Below the pieces are notes generated by a model. That model did not search any database, was not told the DNA's origin, and was given only the letters and a program-made list of their open reading frames with translations. Position numbers and translations under genes: made by a program. Shown here one piece after another: positions 42,573 to 51,283 of a DNA stretch of 64,000 nt. The stretch's first letter is position 1. Each line of letters opens with the position of its first letter. The stretch is from CAZYME01 sp964648115 (GTDB lineage: Bacteria > Pseudomonadota > Gammaproteobacteria > Legionellales > Legionellaceae): the NCBI GenBank assembly GCA_964648115.1, contig CAZYME010000012.1, forward strand, positions 1 to 64,000. The letters are read 5' to 3'.

Positions 42573-43571
42573 ATGTTAATTAAATACCAAGCATTGATAC
42601 CGCATTTAAAAAAAAACCTACAAGCAATGTATGTTTTAGTAGGCTCTGACCATTATTTGCTGAATGACGCGGCTTTTAACATCAAAAAAGCCTGGCGTCA
42701 GCGTGGAGAGACCGACGAAAAAACCTTACACATTAACACTACCGCAGACTGGAGCATGCTCCAAGAAGAAGCAAACAGCTACTCCTTATTTTCCGAGCAA
42801 GTCCTGCTAGATGTGCGTTTTGATAAAAAAACCATTGATGCTGCTGGCAAAACCATATTGAATCACTATTTACAAAACCACAATCCTCATTGCCTTATTA
42901 TTCTGCACGCGAGTGCCGTGCCTGTTAAACAATTACAATGGCTTTCGAATCACGAACATGTGACTTTGGTGCAGGTTACCCCCCTTACAGGCTCTGCATT
43001 ACAGGGCTGGATCGTTAACCAATTACAACTTCGCTCAATTGGGTATGAGCCCCAGGTGCCAGCACTTATTCATCAATACACCCAAGGAAATTTGCTTGCC
43101 TGTGCTCAAACTATCGAAAAATTAGCACTTATCAGTGATAAAGCGAATGTATTAACAGTTGAAGACGTTAAAGCACAGCTGATTGACCAATGCGAGTATC
43201 AACTTTACGAGTTGGCAGATGCCTGTCTAACAGCTAATGCAGAAAAAGCGCTGCATCTACTTCGGCAAGCCAACAGTAATCGCACCGAACCTACGCTAAT
43301 ATTGTGGTTACTTACCCAGGAGGTTCGCCAATTAATTCAACTATCCCATGCAATTAAACAGCAAGTAGCTTTCTCTATTGCTTGCAGCCAACAAAAAATT
43401 TGGCCTCAGCGCGCTAATTTGTATGAAAGAACACTAGCACGTTTACCATTGGCTAGGCTTTATGAGCTATTAAAAAACAGCAAACAGCTTGATGAGCAGA
43501 TAAAATCCAATCAAAGCCAGCAAGTATGGAACGGTTTTGAGCAGTTAGCGCTTACATTATGCTTGGGATAA
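42573..43571 (+). CDS. holA: DNA polymerase III delta subunit
   Basis: Clamp-loader subunit that opens the beta clamp. It has 333 residues from ATG at 42573. Motifs: YVLVGSDHYLLNDAA near the start, then FDKKTIDAAGK and IEKLALISD, and the C-terminal helical part with LWLLTQEVRQLIQL. An upstream in-frame extension to 42495 would run through the repeat and is rejected. No strong ribosome site is seen. It is at its usual place after lptE. Confidence 0.94.
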   Translation: MLIKYQALIPHLKKNLQAMYVLVGSDHYLLNDAAFNIKKAWRQRGETDEKTLHINTTADWSMLQEEANSYSLFSEQVLLDVRFDKKTIDAAGKTILNHYLQNHNPHCLIILHASAVPVKQLQWLSNHEHVTLVQVTPLTGSALQGWIVNQLQLRSIGYEPQVPALIHQYTQGNLLACAQTIEKLALISDKANVLTVEDVKAQLIDQCEYQLYELADACLTANAEKALHLLRQANSNRTEPTLILWLLTQEVRQLIQLSHAIKQQVAFSIACSQQKIWPQRANLYERTLARLPLARLYELLKNSKQLDEQIKSNQSQQVWNGFEQLALTLCLG

Positions 43572-43969
43572 TCCTCTCCTGAATTACCTTCTGTTTATTG
43601 TCCAATTTGTCATCCCAGTGCAGGCGTTCGTCCAGGGCTTAACTTTAACGAAATACTAAGGTTCAGGTTTCCTTAAGAATCAAATCCAATACCATATGAT
43701 AAGTTATTTTATTATATGGTCTATAAAGAATGAGGCATTATCTTTAAAAGATGGAAAAAAAAAGATTCAGGAAGGTTGAATCAAAAGTTGGATGGGTTCA
43801 TAAATCAAGCAACAGCGCTTATAAAATTAACGCCTTCCCCTGACATTGATGATGTCTACATTAAAGCTAGTTTTCTAATTAGAACATAAAGACTACAGCA
43901 CCCCTAGCCACATAAAAAACCAAATGTGCTGCTATAGCGCAAGGTGAGGTCGCGTTACAAGGAAATATC
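43572..43969. other. 398-bp gap with remnants of a small open frame
   Basis: No full gene. A frame from ATG 43696 runs for 27 codons and stops shortly after a run of nine A's (43755-43763). One added A would join it to a frame ending at TAA 43888 with a coding-like tail (LNQKLDGFINQATALIKLTP), making a product of about 64 residues. This may be a decayed small gene or chance; the rest shows nothing notable. Confidence 0.35.
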
Positions 43970-45325
43970 TTAAACCTGTGGGCTATTCCAATGCTCACCA
44001 AGTACGCTATAAAACCTTAATCGATCAACACCTTCATTTTTAGCAATATACATAGCGCGATCAGCATTTCTTACTAAGGTATCAGGTTCAACACCATCCT
44101 GTGGGCTTAGTGTTATCCCTATACTTGCCGAAATTTTAATCTTTTGCTTCTTAATGGTAAAAGTCTTTTCTAAGGCTGTAGTAATTCTCACTGTTGTCAA
44201 TCTAACTTGCTCAGCATCATGAACATCTTCAAGTATCACAGTAAACTCATCGCCACCCACACGAGCAAGCGTATCTGTATCACGGATACAACCATTAATT
44301 CGCTTTGCAGCTTGCTTTAGCAAAAGGTCTCCAGCATTATGACCAAATGTATCATTTACATTTTTAAACTTGTCCAAATCAATAAACAATAGAGCGAAAA
44401 CTTTACCTGAACGCTTAGAACTTTTCAAAACCTGTTTTAATTTTTCGCGAAACAAGCGACGGTTAACTAGCCCGGTCAAGGAATCGTAATTTGCGTTTTG
44501 CCATATTCTCTCCTCGGCAGATTTCCTCTCACTAATATCTCGCGACACACCCGCAATAGCCTCTAGTCTTCCCTTTTTATCAAAAACGGGCGCAAAAACG
44601 CACTCAAAATAACGCGCCTCCTCTGATAGGGTATGAAATGTAACCTCACCGCGACACACCTCGTTAGTCTTGATGATATCTTGAATATAAGCCATCATCT
44701 TAGGTGCAGAAGGCATTGCAAAATTATAGACAGCGGTGCCCAATATTTCATGAGCCGGTATTTGGTATAGATCAATCATCGCCCTATTTACATACAAAAA
44801 TTTGCCTTCAAGATCCAGAGTAAAACTCAAGTCAGGGGTGGACGATAACATAGTGTCGAAAAGACGATTTTTTTGTTCCACAGCATAGGCGTAGCTAGCC
44901 ACAGACTCAGTTATTGCTTGATCGATGGCTTCATTGAAACGCACAAGATCTGTAATATCATCAGCTGGGATTTTTTCATTAATTACAAGTGTAAAATGCT
45001 TGGTTACACTTGCACGCAACGCCCTGTACTCAGATATAATTTCATTAATATCGAAGCCATCCTCCATGCGGGCAATTCCATGTTTCTCCGCAGCTGTATC
45101 TATAGGATCCTCTCGCAGCTGAAGTCCACGCGATTTTGCAGTCTGTTCTGATTTAGATTGGAACTCATTAAGATCAGTAGCAATCACTAAAAGCATTTTT
45201 TTAGCATGGTCGCGCAGCTTTTCTTTCCTATCTTTTTGGTCAGGTGTAAATATGGTGCTGGCGAAATTTTCCCATTCTTGGAGGATCTGCTCTATATTAT
45301 CCAAAATCAATTTGGAAAGATTCAT
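43970..45325 (-). CDS. PAS-GGDEF diguanylate cyclase
   Basis: A 451-residue cytosolic cyclic-di-GMP synthase. The N-terminal 150 residues look like an RsbR-type sensor domain (ILQEWENFASTI, LRDHAKKMLL, EYRALRASVTKHF). A PAS domain follows at about 160-275 (LSSTPDLSFTLDLEGKFLYV) with the PAC end GVSRDISERK. The GGDEF domain has LFIDLDKFKNVNDTFGHNAG and an intact RVGGDEF. An inhibitory RxxD (RDTD) lies 5 residues before GGDEF, so it should be active and product-inhibited. No EAL domain and no membrane segment. It stands alone. Confidence 0.95.
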   Translation of the reverse strand: MNLSKLILDNIEQILQEWENFASTIFTPDQKDRKEKLRDHAKKMLLVIATDLNEFQSKSEQTAKSRGLQLREDPIDTAAEKHGIARMEDGFDINEIISEYRALRASVTKHFTLVINEKIPADDITDLVRFNEAIDQAITESVASYAYAVEQKNRLFDTMLSSTPDLSFTLDLEGKFLYVNRAMIDLYQIPAHEILGTAVYNFAMPSAPKMMAYIQDIIKTNEVCRGEVTFHTLSEEARYFECVFAPVFDKKGRLEAIAGVSRDISERKSAEERIWQNANYDSLTGLVNRRLFREKLKQVLKSSKRSGKVFALLFIDLDKFKNVNDTFGHNAGDLLLKQAAKRINGCIRDTDTLARVGGDEFTVILEDVHDAEQVRLTTVRITTALEKTFTIKKQKIKISASIGITLSPQDGVEPDTLVRNADRAMYIAKNEGVDRLRFYSVLGEHWNSPQV

Positions 45326-45411
45326 AGTATCTTCCTTAGGCTGAATCTTAGGGGCGAGTGTGTTGTTTCAGATGCTTAGTTTAATTATAGCCCTTTCCTA
45401 AATGAATGTAG

Positions 45412-45567
45412 GTTGGGGCCATGGCCTCACTTAAGGAAAGGCTGTCGTCCCCGCGAAGGCGGGGATCCATTTCTCCCATGGCTCCTAGCCCAAGTCAGGG
45501 ATGGAGTCCCGCCTTTGCGGGAATGACAAAAATCTCTTAACTTAATGGCAGTGGACCATGGCCCAAC
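45412..45567. repeat. Palindromic element inserted into a second palindrome at ccatgg
   Basis: The inner element (ends cctcacttaagg and cttaatggcagtgg) has the same gtcgtccccgcgaaggcggg core as 20838-20970. It is flanked by ggttggggccatgg on the left and ccatggcccaac on the right. These are two halves of a ttgggcc-atgg-cccaa palindrome with ccatgg present on both sides, which looks like a 6-bp target duplication. Confidence 0.75.
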
Positions 45568-45573
45568 AAAGGT

Positions 45574-46860
45574 TTAATAACGGTGATGCTCATCCTTCAC
45601 CCATCTAAGTAAAAATGCGCCAATTATTTGATACAAAGGTAATATGGCTAATGCTATGTGGTAACTGGATAAAGAGAACTCGTGAGAACCGCCTGTATTT
45701 CCAAAACTATCCAATAATACCCCTATTGCTGGTTCAGTTATAGCATCTAAAAATGCATCACTGGCATTGATAAGAGAGATAGCGGTGCCCGCCAGAAATA
45801 AGGGGTTGGACTCTTTTCCTATCACAAAAACGATAGGAAAAGCCCCTAAACTAAAACCAAAAAGAAACAGAAGCCCCCCTAGCATCCAAATAGGCATGGG
45901 ATGACCATATATCACTAAGCTAATGCATGCCGCAGAAATAAGCGTGGTGTAAAACATGAAGGCACACCTATTGCGGACACGATTGATAAATAGGGCAAAC
46001 AAAGGGCCTGCGATTGCCAACCCAACAAATACTAAAGAGATTAAGCTGGGAGCCATTAATTTATCTAAGTTATAGGCTTTTTGTAGAAATGGATTACCCC
46101 ACAAGCCGCAAAAAATAACAACGGGTGAAAATGCCAATCCACTATACCCAGTTAACAACCAATTTTGTTTGTTTTTTACTAGCATCATAATCCCACGCCA
46201 CATATCATGTTTTTCATGAGGTTTATGATTTTGAGATTCGGTTGGCGCGCCAGATGAGGGACAATCTCTAACATACATTAAAAATAATACAGCCAGTGCC
46301 ACCCCTACCCAACCTAGATGGTATAAACTAGCTCTCCATCCAACCTGCTGAATCAACCATGCAAGTGGCATCTGACCAAAAATAGCCCCAATCATAGCTG
46401 CAGTAACTAACAGAGATGTCAATAATGCATAATATTTTGTTGAAAACCAGATTGACGCGAGTTTTAAATAAGCAACTGTAGCAAATGACACGCCTATTCC
46501 AATTAATGCACGGGACCAAATGGCCATGTTCAATTGTTCTGCATAAGAAAAAATAAATATACCTATTGCACAGCAAAAAATAGCACCTGTTGTAATCCAT
46601 CTTGTCCCATAATGATCAATGATAATACCGGCAAATAGAGGTACAATTAGATACGTCCAGAAGTAAACACCCGACAATACACCCAGACCTAAGCCTTTCA
46701 AGTGAAAAGCCTCCATAAGCTGGGGGGCCATAATGCTGGGAAAATTTTGTAAAATATATTTATAAAATAAAAAAGCCGCGCACAGGACCATAATGAAAAT
46801 CGCGCGCTTGGTGCTTTTAATTTGAAACGTGGATGCGCTTGCATCGGGTGAATCTACCAT
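45574..46860 (-). CDS. Major facilitator superfamily transporter
   Basis: A 428-residue inner-membrane carrier with about 12 hydrophobic helices. FAGIIIDHYGTRWITTG is the MFS loop 2-3 motif, and YLKLASIWFSTKYYALLTSL and ARALIGIGVSF-type helices (SRALIGIGVSF) follow. The N-terminal 15 residues are polar and cytosolic. The substrate is not readable; in Legionella such carriers often move amino acids or organic acids. A GAGGGG lies 5 bases before the ATG. It stands alone. Confidence 0.9.
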   Translation of the reverse strand: MVDSPDASASTFQIKSTKRAIFIMVLCAAFLFYKYILQNFPSIMAPQLMEAFHLKGLGLGVLSGVYFWTYLIVPLFAGIIIDHYGTRWITTGAIFCCAIGIFIFSYAEQLNMAIWSRALIGIGVSFATVAYLKLASIWFSTKYYALLTSLLVTAAMIGAIFGQMPLAWLIQQVGWRASLYHLGWVGVALAVLFLMYVRDCPSSGAPTESQNHKPHEKHDMWRGIMMLVKNKQNWLLTGYSGLAFSPVVIFCGLWGNPFLQKAYNLDKLMAPSLISLVFVGLAIAGPLFALFINRVRNRCAFMFYTTLISAACISLVIYGHPMPIWMLGGLLFLFGFSLGAFPIVFVIGKESNPLFLAGTAISLINASDAFLDAITEPAIGVLLDSFGNTGGSHEFSLSSYHIALAILPLYQIIGAFLLRWVKDEHHRY

Positions 46861-47271
46861 TGTGCTCCCCTCAAGTAATTAATGTATTAGCATTTTATTA
46901 TTTGACTATCTCCCCTAGAGGAGCCAAATAATCATAAACGCAACTCTAGGGGGAAGAGAGAAAGAGTACAGCCACCACAATAGAAATAGGCGCAGAAGAA
47001 AAAATAACTCGCAGCAACGCAGAGCAGTTCGTTAAACAAGATGTAAGTTGCTGGCAATTATTCATTCTTAACACACTATATTAGAATATATTTTGAACAC
47101 AATAATACTAACAACCTAAGCAATAGATTGTCAAATAAAAAACCAATAAAAACCAATAAATAATGAGAGCAGAATAACAGCATATTGAAACTTTTAAGAA
47201 CAGTGAATATAATCACTGATTACAATTATGCCAATATGGTTATATAATTTATTTTCTGATAGGTTAAACTA
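46861..47271. other. 411-bp AT-rich gap with promoter of the SET gene
   Basis: No gene. A run of aataaaaaaccaataaaaac type repeats lies near 47138-47162. An extended TATAAT-like box (ttatataattt) is at about 47240-47250, 22 or more bases before the SET gene start, and probably drives it. The stretch is clearly richer in A/T than the flanking genes, as is common in front of effector genes. Confidence 0.45.
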
Positions 47272-48597
47272 ATGCCCTTAAAATACCGAGAACGCATTCA
47301 TACTCGAGGATCAGCTCCTGCAAAACCCCCCATAGAAAGTGCAACCGCCTTATTATGTACTAGCACTCATGGGCAAAAAATTCTGGAAGCGTCTTCCTCA
47401 ATCATTGAGAAATTATGTATTAGCAATAGTGATGCTTCCCCTAATGCGGGGAATGGTCTTTGGCTTTTAGCACCAGAATCGGATACTGTGTTTAAAAATA
47501 ACCAAGTTATTACCTGGTTTAGTGGAACGGTAGAGTTCTTCAACAAAGACAATGCCGAGCAAGCCAGTGCAGAACGATACACAATCGGATTGGGATCAAC
47601 CATGATGAATGCGGCACAAGTCATTATTTCGGATCCTAATGATTATAATTTAGAGGGCTGCGCCCATTTTGCTAACCACTCAACCAGACCAAATTGCAAG
47701 TTGGACTATTTACGAAATCGTCAAACTAATAGCGTAATCGCAGTACTACTTATACTCAATCAGGACATTATAGTCCCTCAAGGACATGCGCTAGAGCTAG
47801 TATTTGATTATGCCAATTCTGCAGCGATCAATCATGGCATACTTACCGCTTGTGACTACAATCCTAAACCTAAGCCTATTAACGAGTTACAAGGTATTAA
47901 GACTAATAATCACCATACGGAATTTCCAAAAATTTCAGAAAAGTCACAAGCTGGCCATATGACTTGGGAACAAATAATGCAAATCGCTATGAGAGAAGAA
48001 GACCCTAACACTGTAACGCCAAATCCAAATCTAGATCTTACCCTTTTCAATTTAAAAACATCACCACTAAGTACTGTTGAAGTTGACGAAGATCTTAAAA
48101 GAAAATATCAGGAAGGATTTAAATTAGGTAGTGTAGCTGCAGCAGCACCTCCAACTTTTAATTTTTCACGAAATAATTCATTCTTGCCCGCAGTGGTATC
48201 AGACAGTACAGCTGCTGCAGCACCTCGAGCTTTTAATTTTCCACAAAATAATTCATTCTTCCCCGCAGTGGTATTAGGCAGTGTAGCTGCATCCCCTCGG
48301 CGTGAAAGAAAAAGAAATGCATCTGCAGAGGAAACAGATCTGGCATTGCAACTAAGATCAGAACTAGAATACCTTATAGGTCAACATTTGATTGAAATAA
48401 CAGATGGTGATATTTTTTTGTTAGAAGAAAATGCTAATCCAGATACTCAAAAGCAAATACTTGCCATGTGTATAGCTTTGAAATTGAATCGACGGAAGAA
48501 AACTCCAGGACCATTGAAGGCGATAATTGAACAGACTCTTAAGTCCATAAGACCAGACGATGAATCAAGCGACTCCCAACTGATGTCTATAAACTAG
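47272..48597 (+). CDS. SET-domain protein, candidate nuclear effector
   Basis: A 441-residue protein. Residues about 25-185 show a divergent SET lysine-methyltransferase fold: GNGLWLLA (60-67), VITWFSGTV (79-87), the cofactor motif HFANHSTRPNC (132-142) and LELVFDY (174-180). Legionella RomA/LegAS4 is a known SET effector that methylates host histones; this protein is clearly a different, more divergent type. After the domain come two 25-residue repeats (287-311, 312-336; words FNFSRNNSFLPAVV and FNFPQNNSFFPAVV) and a basic cluster PRRERKR (342-348) that could be a nuclear signal. No cysteine-rich post-SET region is seen. Host targeting is inferred. Confidence 0.75.
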   Translation: MPLKYRERIHTRGSAPAKPPIESATALLCTSTHGQKILEASSSIIEKLCISNSDASPNAGNGLWLLAPESDTVFKNNQVITWFSGTVEFFNKDNAEQASAERYTIGLGSTMMNAAQVIISDPNDYNLEGCAHFANHSTRPNCKLDYLRNRQTNSVIAVLLILNQDIIVPQGHALELVFDYANSAAINHGILTACDYNPKPKPINELQGIKTNNHHTEFPKISEKSQAGHMTWEQIMQIAMREEDPNTVTPNPNLDLTLFNLKTSPLSTVEVDEDLKRKYQEGFKLGSVAAAAPPTFNFSRNNSFLPAVVSDSTAAAAPRAFNFPQNNSFFPAVVLGSVAASPRRERKRNASAEETDLALQLRSELEYLIGQHLIEITDGDIFLLEENANPDTQKQILAMCIALKLNRRKKTPGPLKAIIEQTLKSIRPDDESSDSQLMSIN

Positions 48598-48637
48598 GCC
48601 GGATGGTCAATCATAGGTTCCGCTCCCATTGATACTT

Positions 48638-48741
48638 CCAATTCACCTTAAGTTTTTCTTGGCACTCAGAGCCCCGACGTACCGCGGCTTGTCCGCAGGA
48701 CGTAGGCCTTCCGTTGTCAATAAAAACTTAAGGCTAATTGG
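48638..48741. repeat. Imperfect inverted repeat between SET gene and cvpA
   Basis: ccaattcaccttaagttttt on the left and aaaaacttaaggctaattgg on the right, with a GC-rich centre gacgtaccgcgg...tccgcaggacgt. Similar centre words (gtctacgttccgcgc, ctgcaggacgta) occur in the 53401-53480 gap. It lies between two convergent genes and can act as a terminator. Confidence 0.6.
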
Positions 48742-48782
48742 ATGCATTGATAGGAGAGATTAATTACTTAATCATGCGCGAA

Positions 48783-49325
48783 TTATTGCGTGTTTAACAG
48801 ACTGTTTTTACCATCTTTTTTACTGTCATCTTTATCAAAAACTTTCGCATGTTTAATAAACTCAGGCATGAATCCAGATAACCAATTAACTAGAGGGTCA
48901 AACTTGTTATACAAACGCGATTGATCAGTATAGGTAGTAGGAATGGAGGCCATTTTTGCTACCAGCATTAGTAGCGCTACTATAAACACGCCACGCACAA
49001 ATCCAAACCCCATCCCTAATAAACGATCAGTCCCACTTAAACCCGAACGACGCAAAATAAAACTCAACACAGCATTAAATAAGCCGCCTACAACAATCGT
49101 TGCTAAAAGTATGGCTACAAATGCTACCACTGTGCGCGCCGTCATATCCTGAATATAGGGCCTCAGCCATGTATTAACTTCTGGTGAATATTTAAACGCA
49201 AGCCAAATTGCTAATATCCACACACATAGCGCGATAAGTTCCTTTACAAAACCACGGAACAACCCTGTTACTACAGATAAACCAACAACTGCAATAATTA
49301 CAAAGTCAATTATATGCCATGACAT
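48783..49325 (-). CDS. cvpA: CvpA family membrane protein
   Basis: A 180-residue protein with four hydrophobic segments and the CvpA signature VTGLFRGFVKELIAL near residue 20, then TVVAFVAILLATIVVGGLFNAVL. In E. coli CvpA is linked to colicin V production and bile stress, and the gene lies in accD-folC-dedD-cvpA-purF. The same order is seen here, 2 bases after the SPOR gene, but purF does not follow; the SET gene lies there in the opposite direction. Confidence 0.92.
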   Translation of the reverse strand: MSWHIIDFVIIAVVGLSVVTGLFRGFVKELIALCVWILAIWLAFKYSPEVNTWLRPYIQDMTARTVVAFVAILLATIVVGGLFNAVLSFILRRSGLSGTDRLLGMGFGFVRGVFIVALLMLVAKMASIPTTYTDQSRLYNKFDPLVNWLSGFMPEFIKHAKVFDKDDSKKDGKNSLLNTQ

Positions 49326-49327
49326 GA

Positions 49328-50011
49328 TTAACTAACGCCTGTCTTAATAATAAACCCTTTGAGTTGCATGCTAGCCGCTAATTTCTTTTGCAAATTCACC
49401 GCTTCGTGCCGCTGATCGAGTTGGCCAACAATGACCTTATAATAAGCTCCTTGCTTACCGTTTGATTTATTGTAGGTCGCTATAAATCCCTTGCTGCGTA
49501 AGCGAGCTACTAATGTCATCGCATTATTACGCTGTGCAAAAGATGCTAATTGAACAGCGTATACTTCTTTTTTAGCCGCTACAACAGCTGCTTTTGCCAA
49601 TTTTTTTGGCGCGGGCTCAACTATAGATTGCGTCGTAGAAGCTACTTTTAAGGCTACTTTTGTATTTGCTAAGGCAGGTTGCTTTTTATTAGCAGCAATA
49701 ATAGGAGCAGCGGGCACTGTAGATTTTATACGGATAGGCTCCGCTTTTGCGATTTGTATTGGCTTCACCTCAGCGGCAGCGGGGATATCCACACGGGCCA
49801 CCTTAACCGATTGAAATACTGCTTTTTCATCAGTAACCGCTACATCTGGTAGTAGTGGTTTAGCCGGCAAACGAACAGAAAAACTGATATTTTCCTCTAA
49901 ACGTTGATTAGATTTTTTCATTACTGCCGGTAAAAAAATTGCAGCAATAGACAGAATTACAACCACACCCGTCAGTCGATGTTTGACACGTTCATCCATT
50001 ACAAATTTCAT
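49328..50011 (-). CDS. SPOR-domain protein, DedD-like
   Basis: A 227-residue bitopic membrane protein with one helix (LTGVVVILSIAAIFLPAVM, about 12-30), a Pro/Ala/Lys-rich linker, and a C-terminal SPOR domain (VYAVQLASFAQRNNAMTLVARL through VIVGQLDQRHEAV) that binds denuded peptidoglycan at the septum. Its position between folC and cvpA is that of dedD. It overlaps folC by 4 bases. Confidence 0.9.
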   Translation of the reverse strand: MKFVMDERVKHRLTGVVVILSIAAIFLPAVMKKSNQRLEENISFSVRLPAKPLLPDVAVTDEKAVFQSVKVARVDIPAAAEVKPIQIAKAEPIRIKSTVPAAPIIAANKKQPALANTKVALKVASTTQSIVEPAPKKLAKAAVVAAKKEVYAVQLASFAQRNNAMTLVARLRSKGFIATYNKSNGKQGAYYKVIVGQLDQRHEAVNLQKKLAASMQLKGFIIKTGVS

Positions 50012-51279
50012 CCTACTTCCTCCTCTTGCCGCTCCATGCGATGAGCCATTACGGCACTTACAGTTAGAAAAGAACCATATACAACAATTAAATCCCCTGG
50101 GTTGGCATGCTGCATGGCCACCTGGTAAGCCGCTGATGGATCACTAAAGTCAGCTGGGATTGAACAATTCGCGGCTTTAAATACCGTTTTTAATAACGAT
50201 TTACTTGCAGCTCGCTTACTACTTAAAACCGCCGGGTACCAAAAGTCAACATAAGAATGCATTGGCTGAATTAAACCCTGCAAATCTTTATCTTGTAACC
50301 CTGAAAATACAGCGTGTACTTTACCTTTTGGCTGGTATCGTTTAATAAAATCTGCAAGCAACGAAACAGCCTGTGGATTATGAGCAACATCAAAAAGAAT
50401 AGAAACAGCACCCTCAACAAACTGTTGTCTTCCTAAAATGGATACGTTTTGCATTGCCTCTGCCCAGTGCGTCGGGTTGATTGGCAAAATTGTGTGTAAA
50501 TATGCACTGGCGGCAATCGCTGCAGCTGCAGCTTTTGGGTTTATTTTCGGTAAAGGCACATTGATATGGTCCGGAAATGGCATTGCAGGCTTTATGTGAA
50601 TACTGTCTTCGGTTACTTGTGATGAGTAACAAAGTCTCAGTGCATTTAGTTTTCGTGCTTGCTCTATCACGCTTTCAGGGGGGGTATCATCTGCGAAAAT
50701 AAACGGTTTGTTCGCTCTTAAAACACCTGCTTTTTCATATCCTATAGCTTCTATTGTATCACCTAAATAATCCTGGTGGTCTAAATCAACCGTAGTAATG
50801 ATTGCCAGATCAGAATCAATAATATTTGTTGCATCTAAGCGCCCCCCTATTCCAACCTCAAGAATAATGACATCAAGTTTAAATTGCTTGAAATACCACA
50901 GGGCTGCTAATGTTGCCATTTCAAAGTATGTGAGATGAACGTTATCTCTAGCTTGCTCAATAGCCGTAAATGCTGCGCACAGTTTTTTGTCAGGAATAGG
51001 CTGTTGGTTAACTCGAATTCGCTCGTTAAAATTGATTAGGTGTGGGGATGTATAGCTGGCAACTTGGTACCCTGCAGCCAAATAAACAGCTTCTAACGCA
51101 GCAACAGTTGAACCTTTGCCATTCGTTCCAGCGACGGAGAATATGGTTGCATCTAAATTAAGCAAATCTAGACGCTCCGCAACGGTCTTTATTCGGGTTA
51201 AGCCCAACTGAATCTCTTCTGAATGACGATTTTCTAGGTGATTCAGCCATTCATTTAACGAAAAGTTTAAAAAATTCAT
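50008..51279 (-). CDS. folC: Bifunctional folylpolyglutamate/dihydrofolate synthase
   Basis: Makes dihydrofolate and adds glutamate to folates. It has 423 residues from ATG at 51279, 4 bases after the accD stop. The Mur-ligase type ATP loop SVAGTNGKGSTVAALEAV is clear, with LTYFEMATLAALWYF, EVGIGGRLDATNI and the C-terminal DVAHNPQAV. The longer frame that overlaps accD is rejected because the family normally begins NFSLNEWLNHLE. It belongs to the accD operon. Confidence 0.96.
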   Translation of the reverse strand: MNFLNFSLNEWLNHLENRHSEEIQLGLTRIKTVAERLDLLNLDATIFSVAGTNGKGSTVAALEAVYLAAGYQVASYTSPHLINFNERIRVNQQPIPDKKLCAAFTAIEQARDNVHLTYFEMATLAALWYFKQFKLDVIILEVGIGGRLDATNIIDSDLAIITTVDLDHQDYLGDTIEAIGYEKAGVLRANKPFIFADDTPPESVIEQARKLNALRLCYSSQVTEDSIHIKPAMPFPDHINVPLPKINPKAAAAAIAASAYLHTILPINPTHWAEAMQNVSILGRQQFVEGAVSILFDVAHNPQAVSLLADFIKRYQPKGKVHAVFSGLQDKDLQGLIQPMHSYVDFWYPAVLSSKRAASKSLLKTVFKAANCSIPADFSDPSAAYQVAMQHANPGDLIVVYGSFLTVSAVMAHRMERQEEEVG

Positions 51280-51283
51280 TAGA

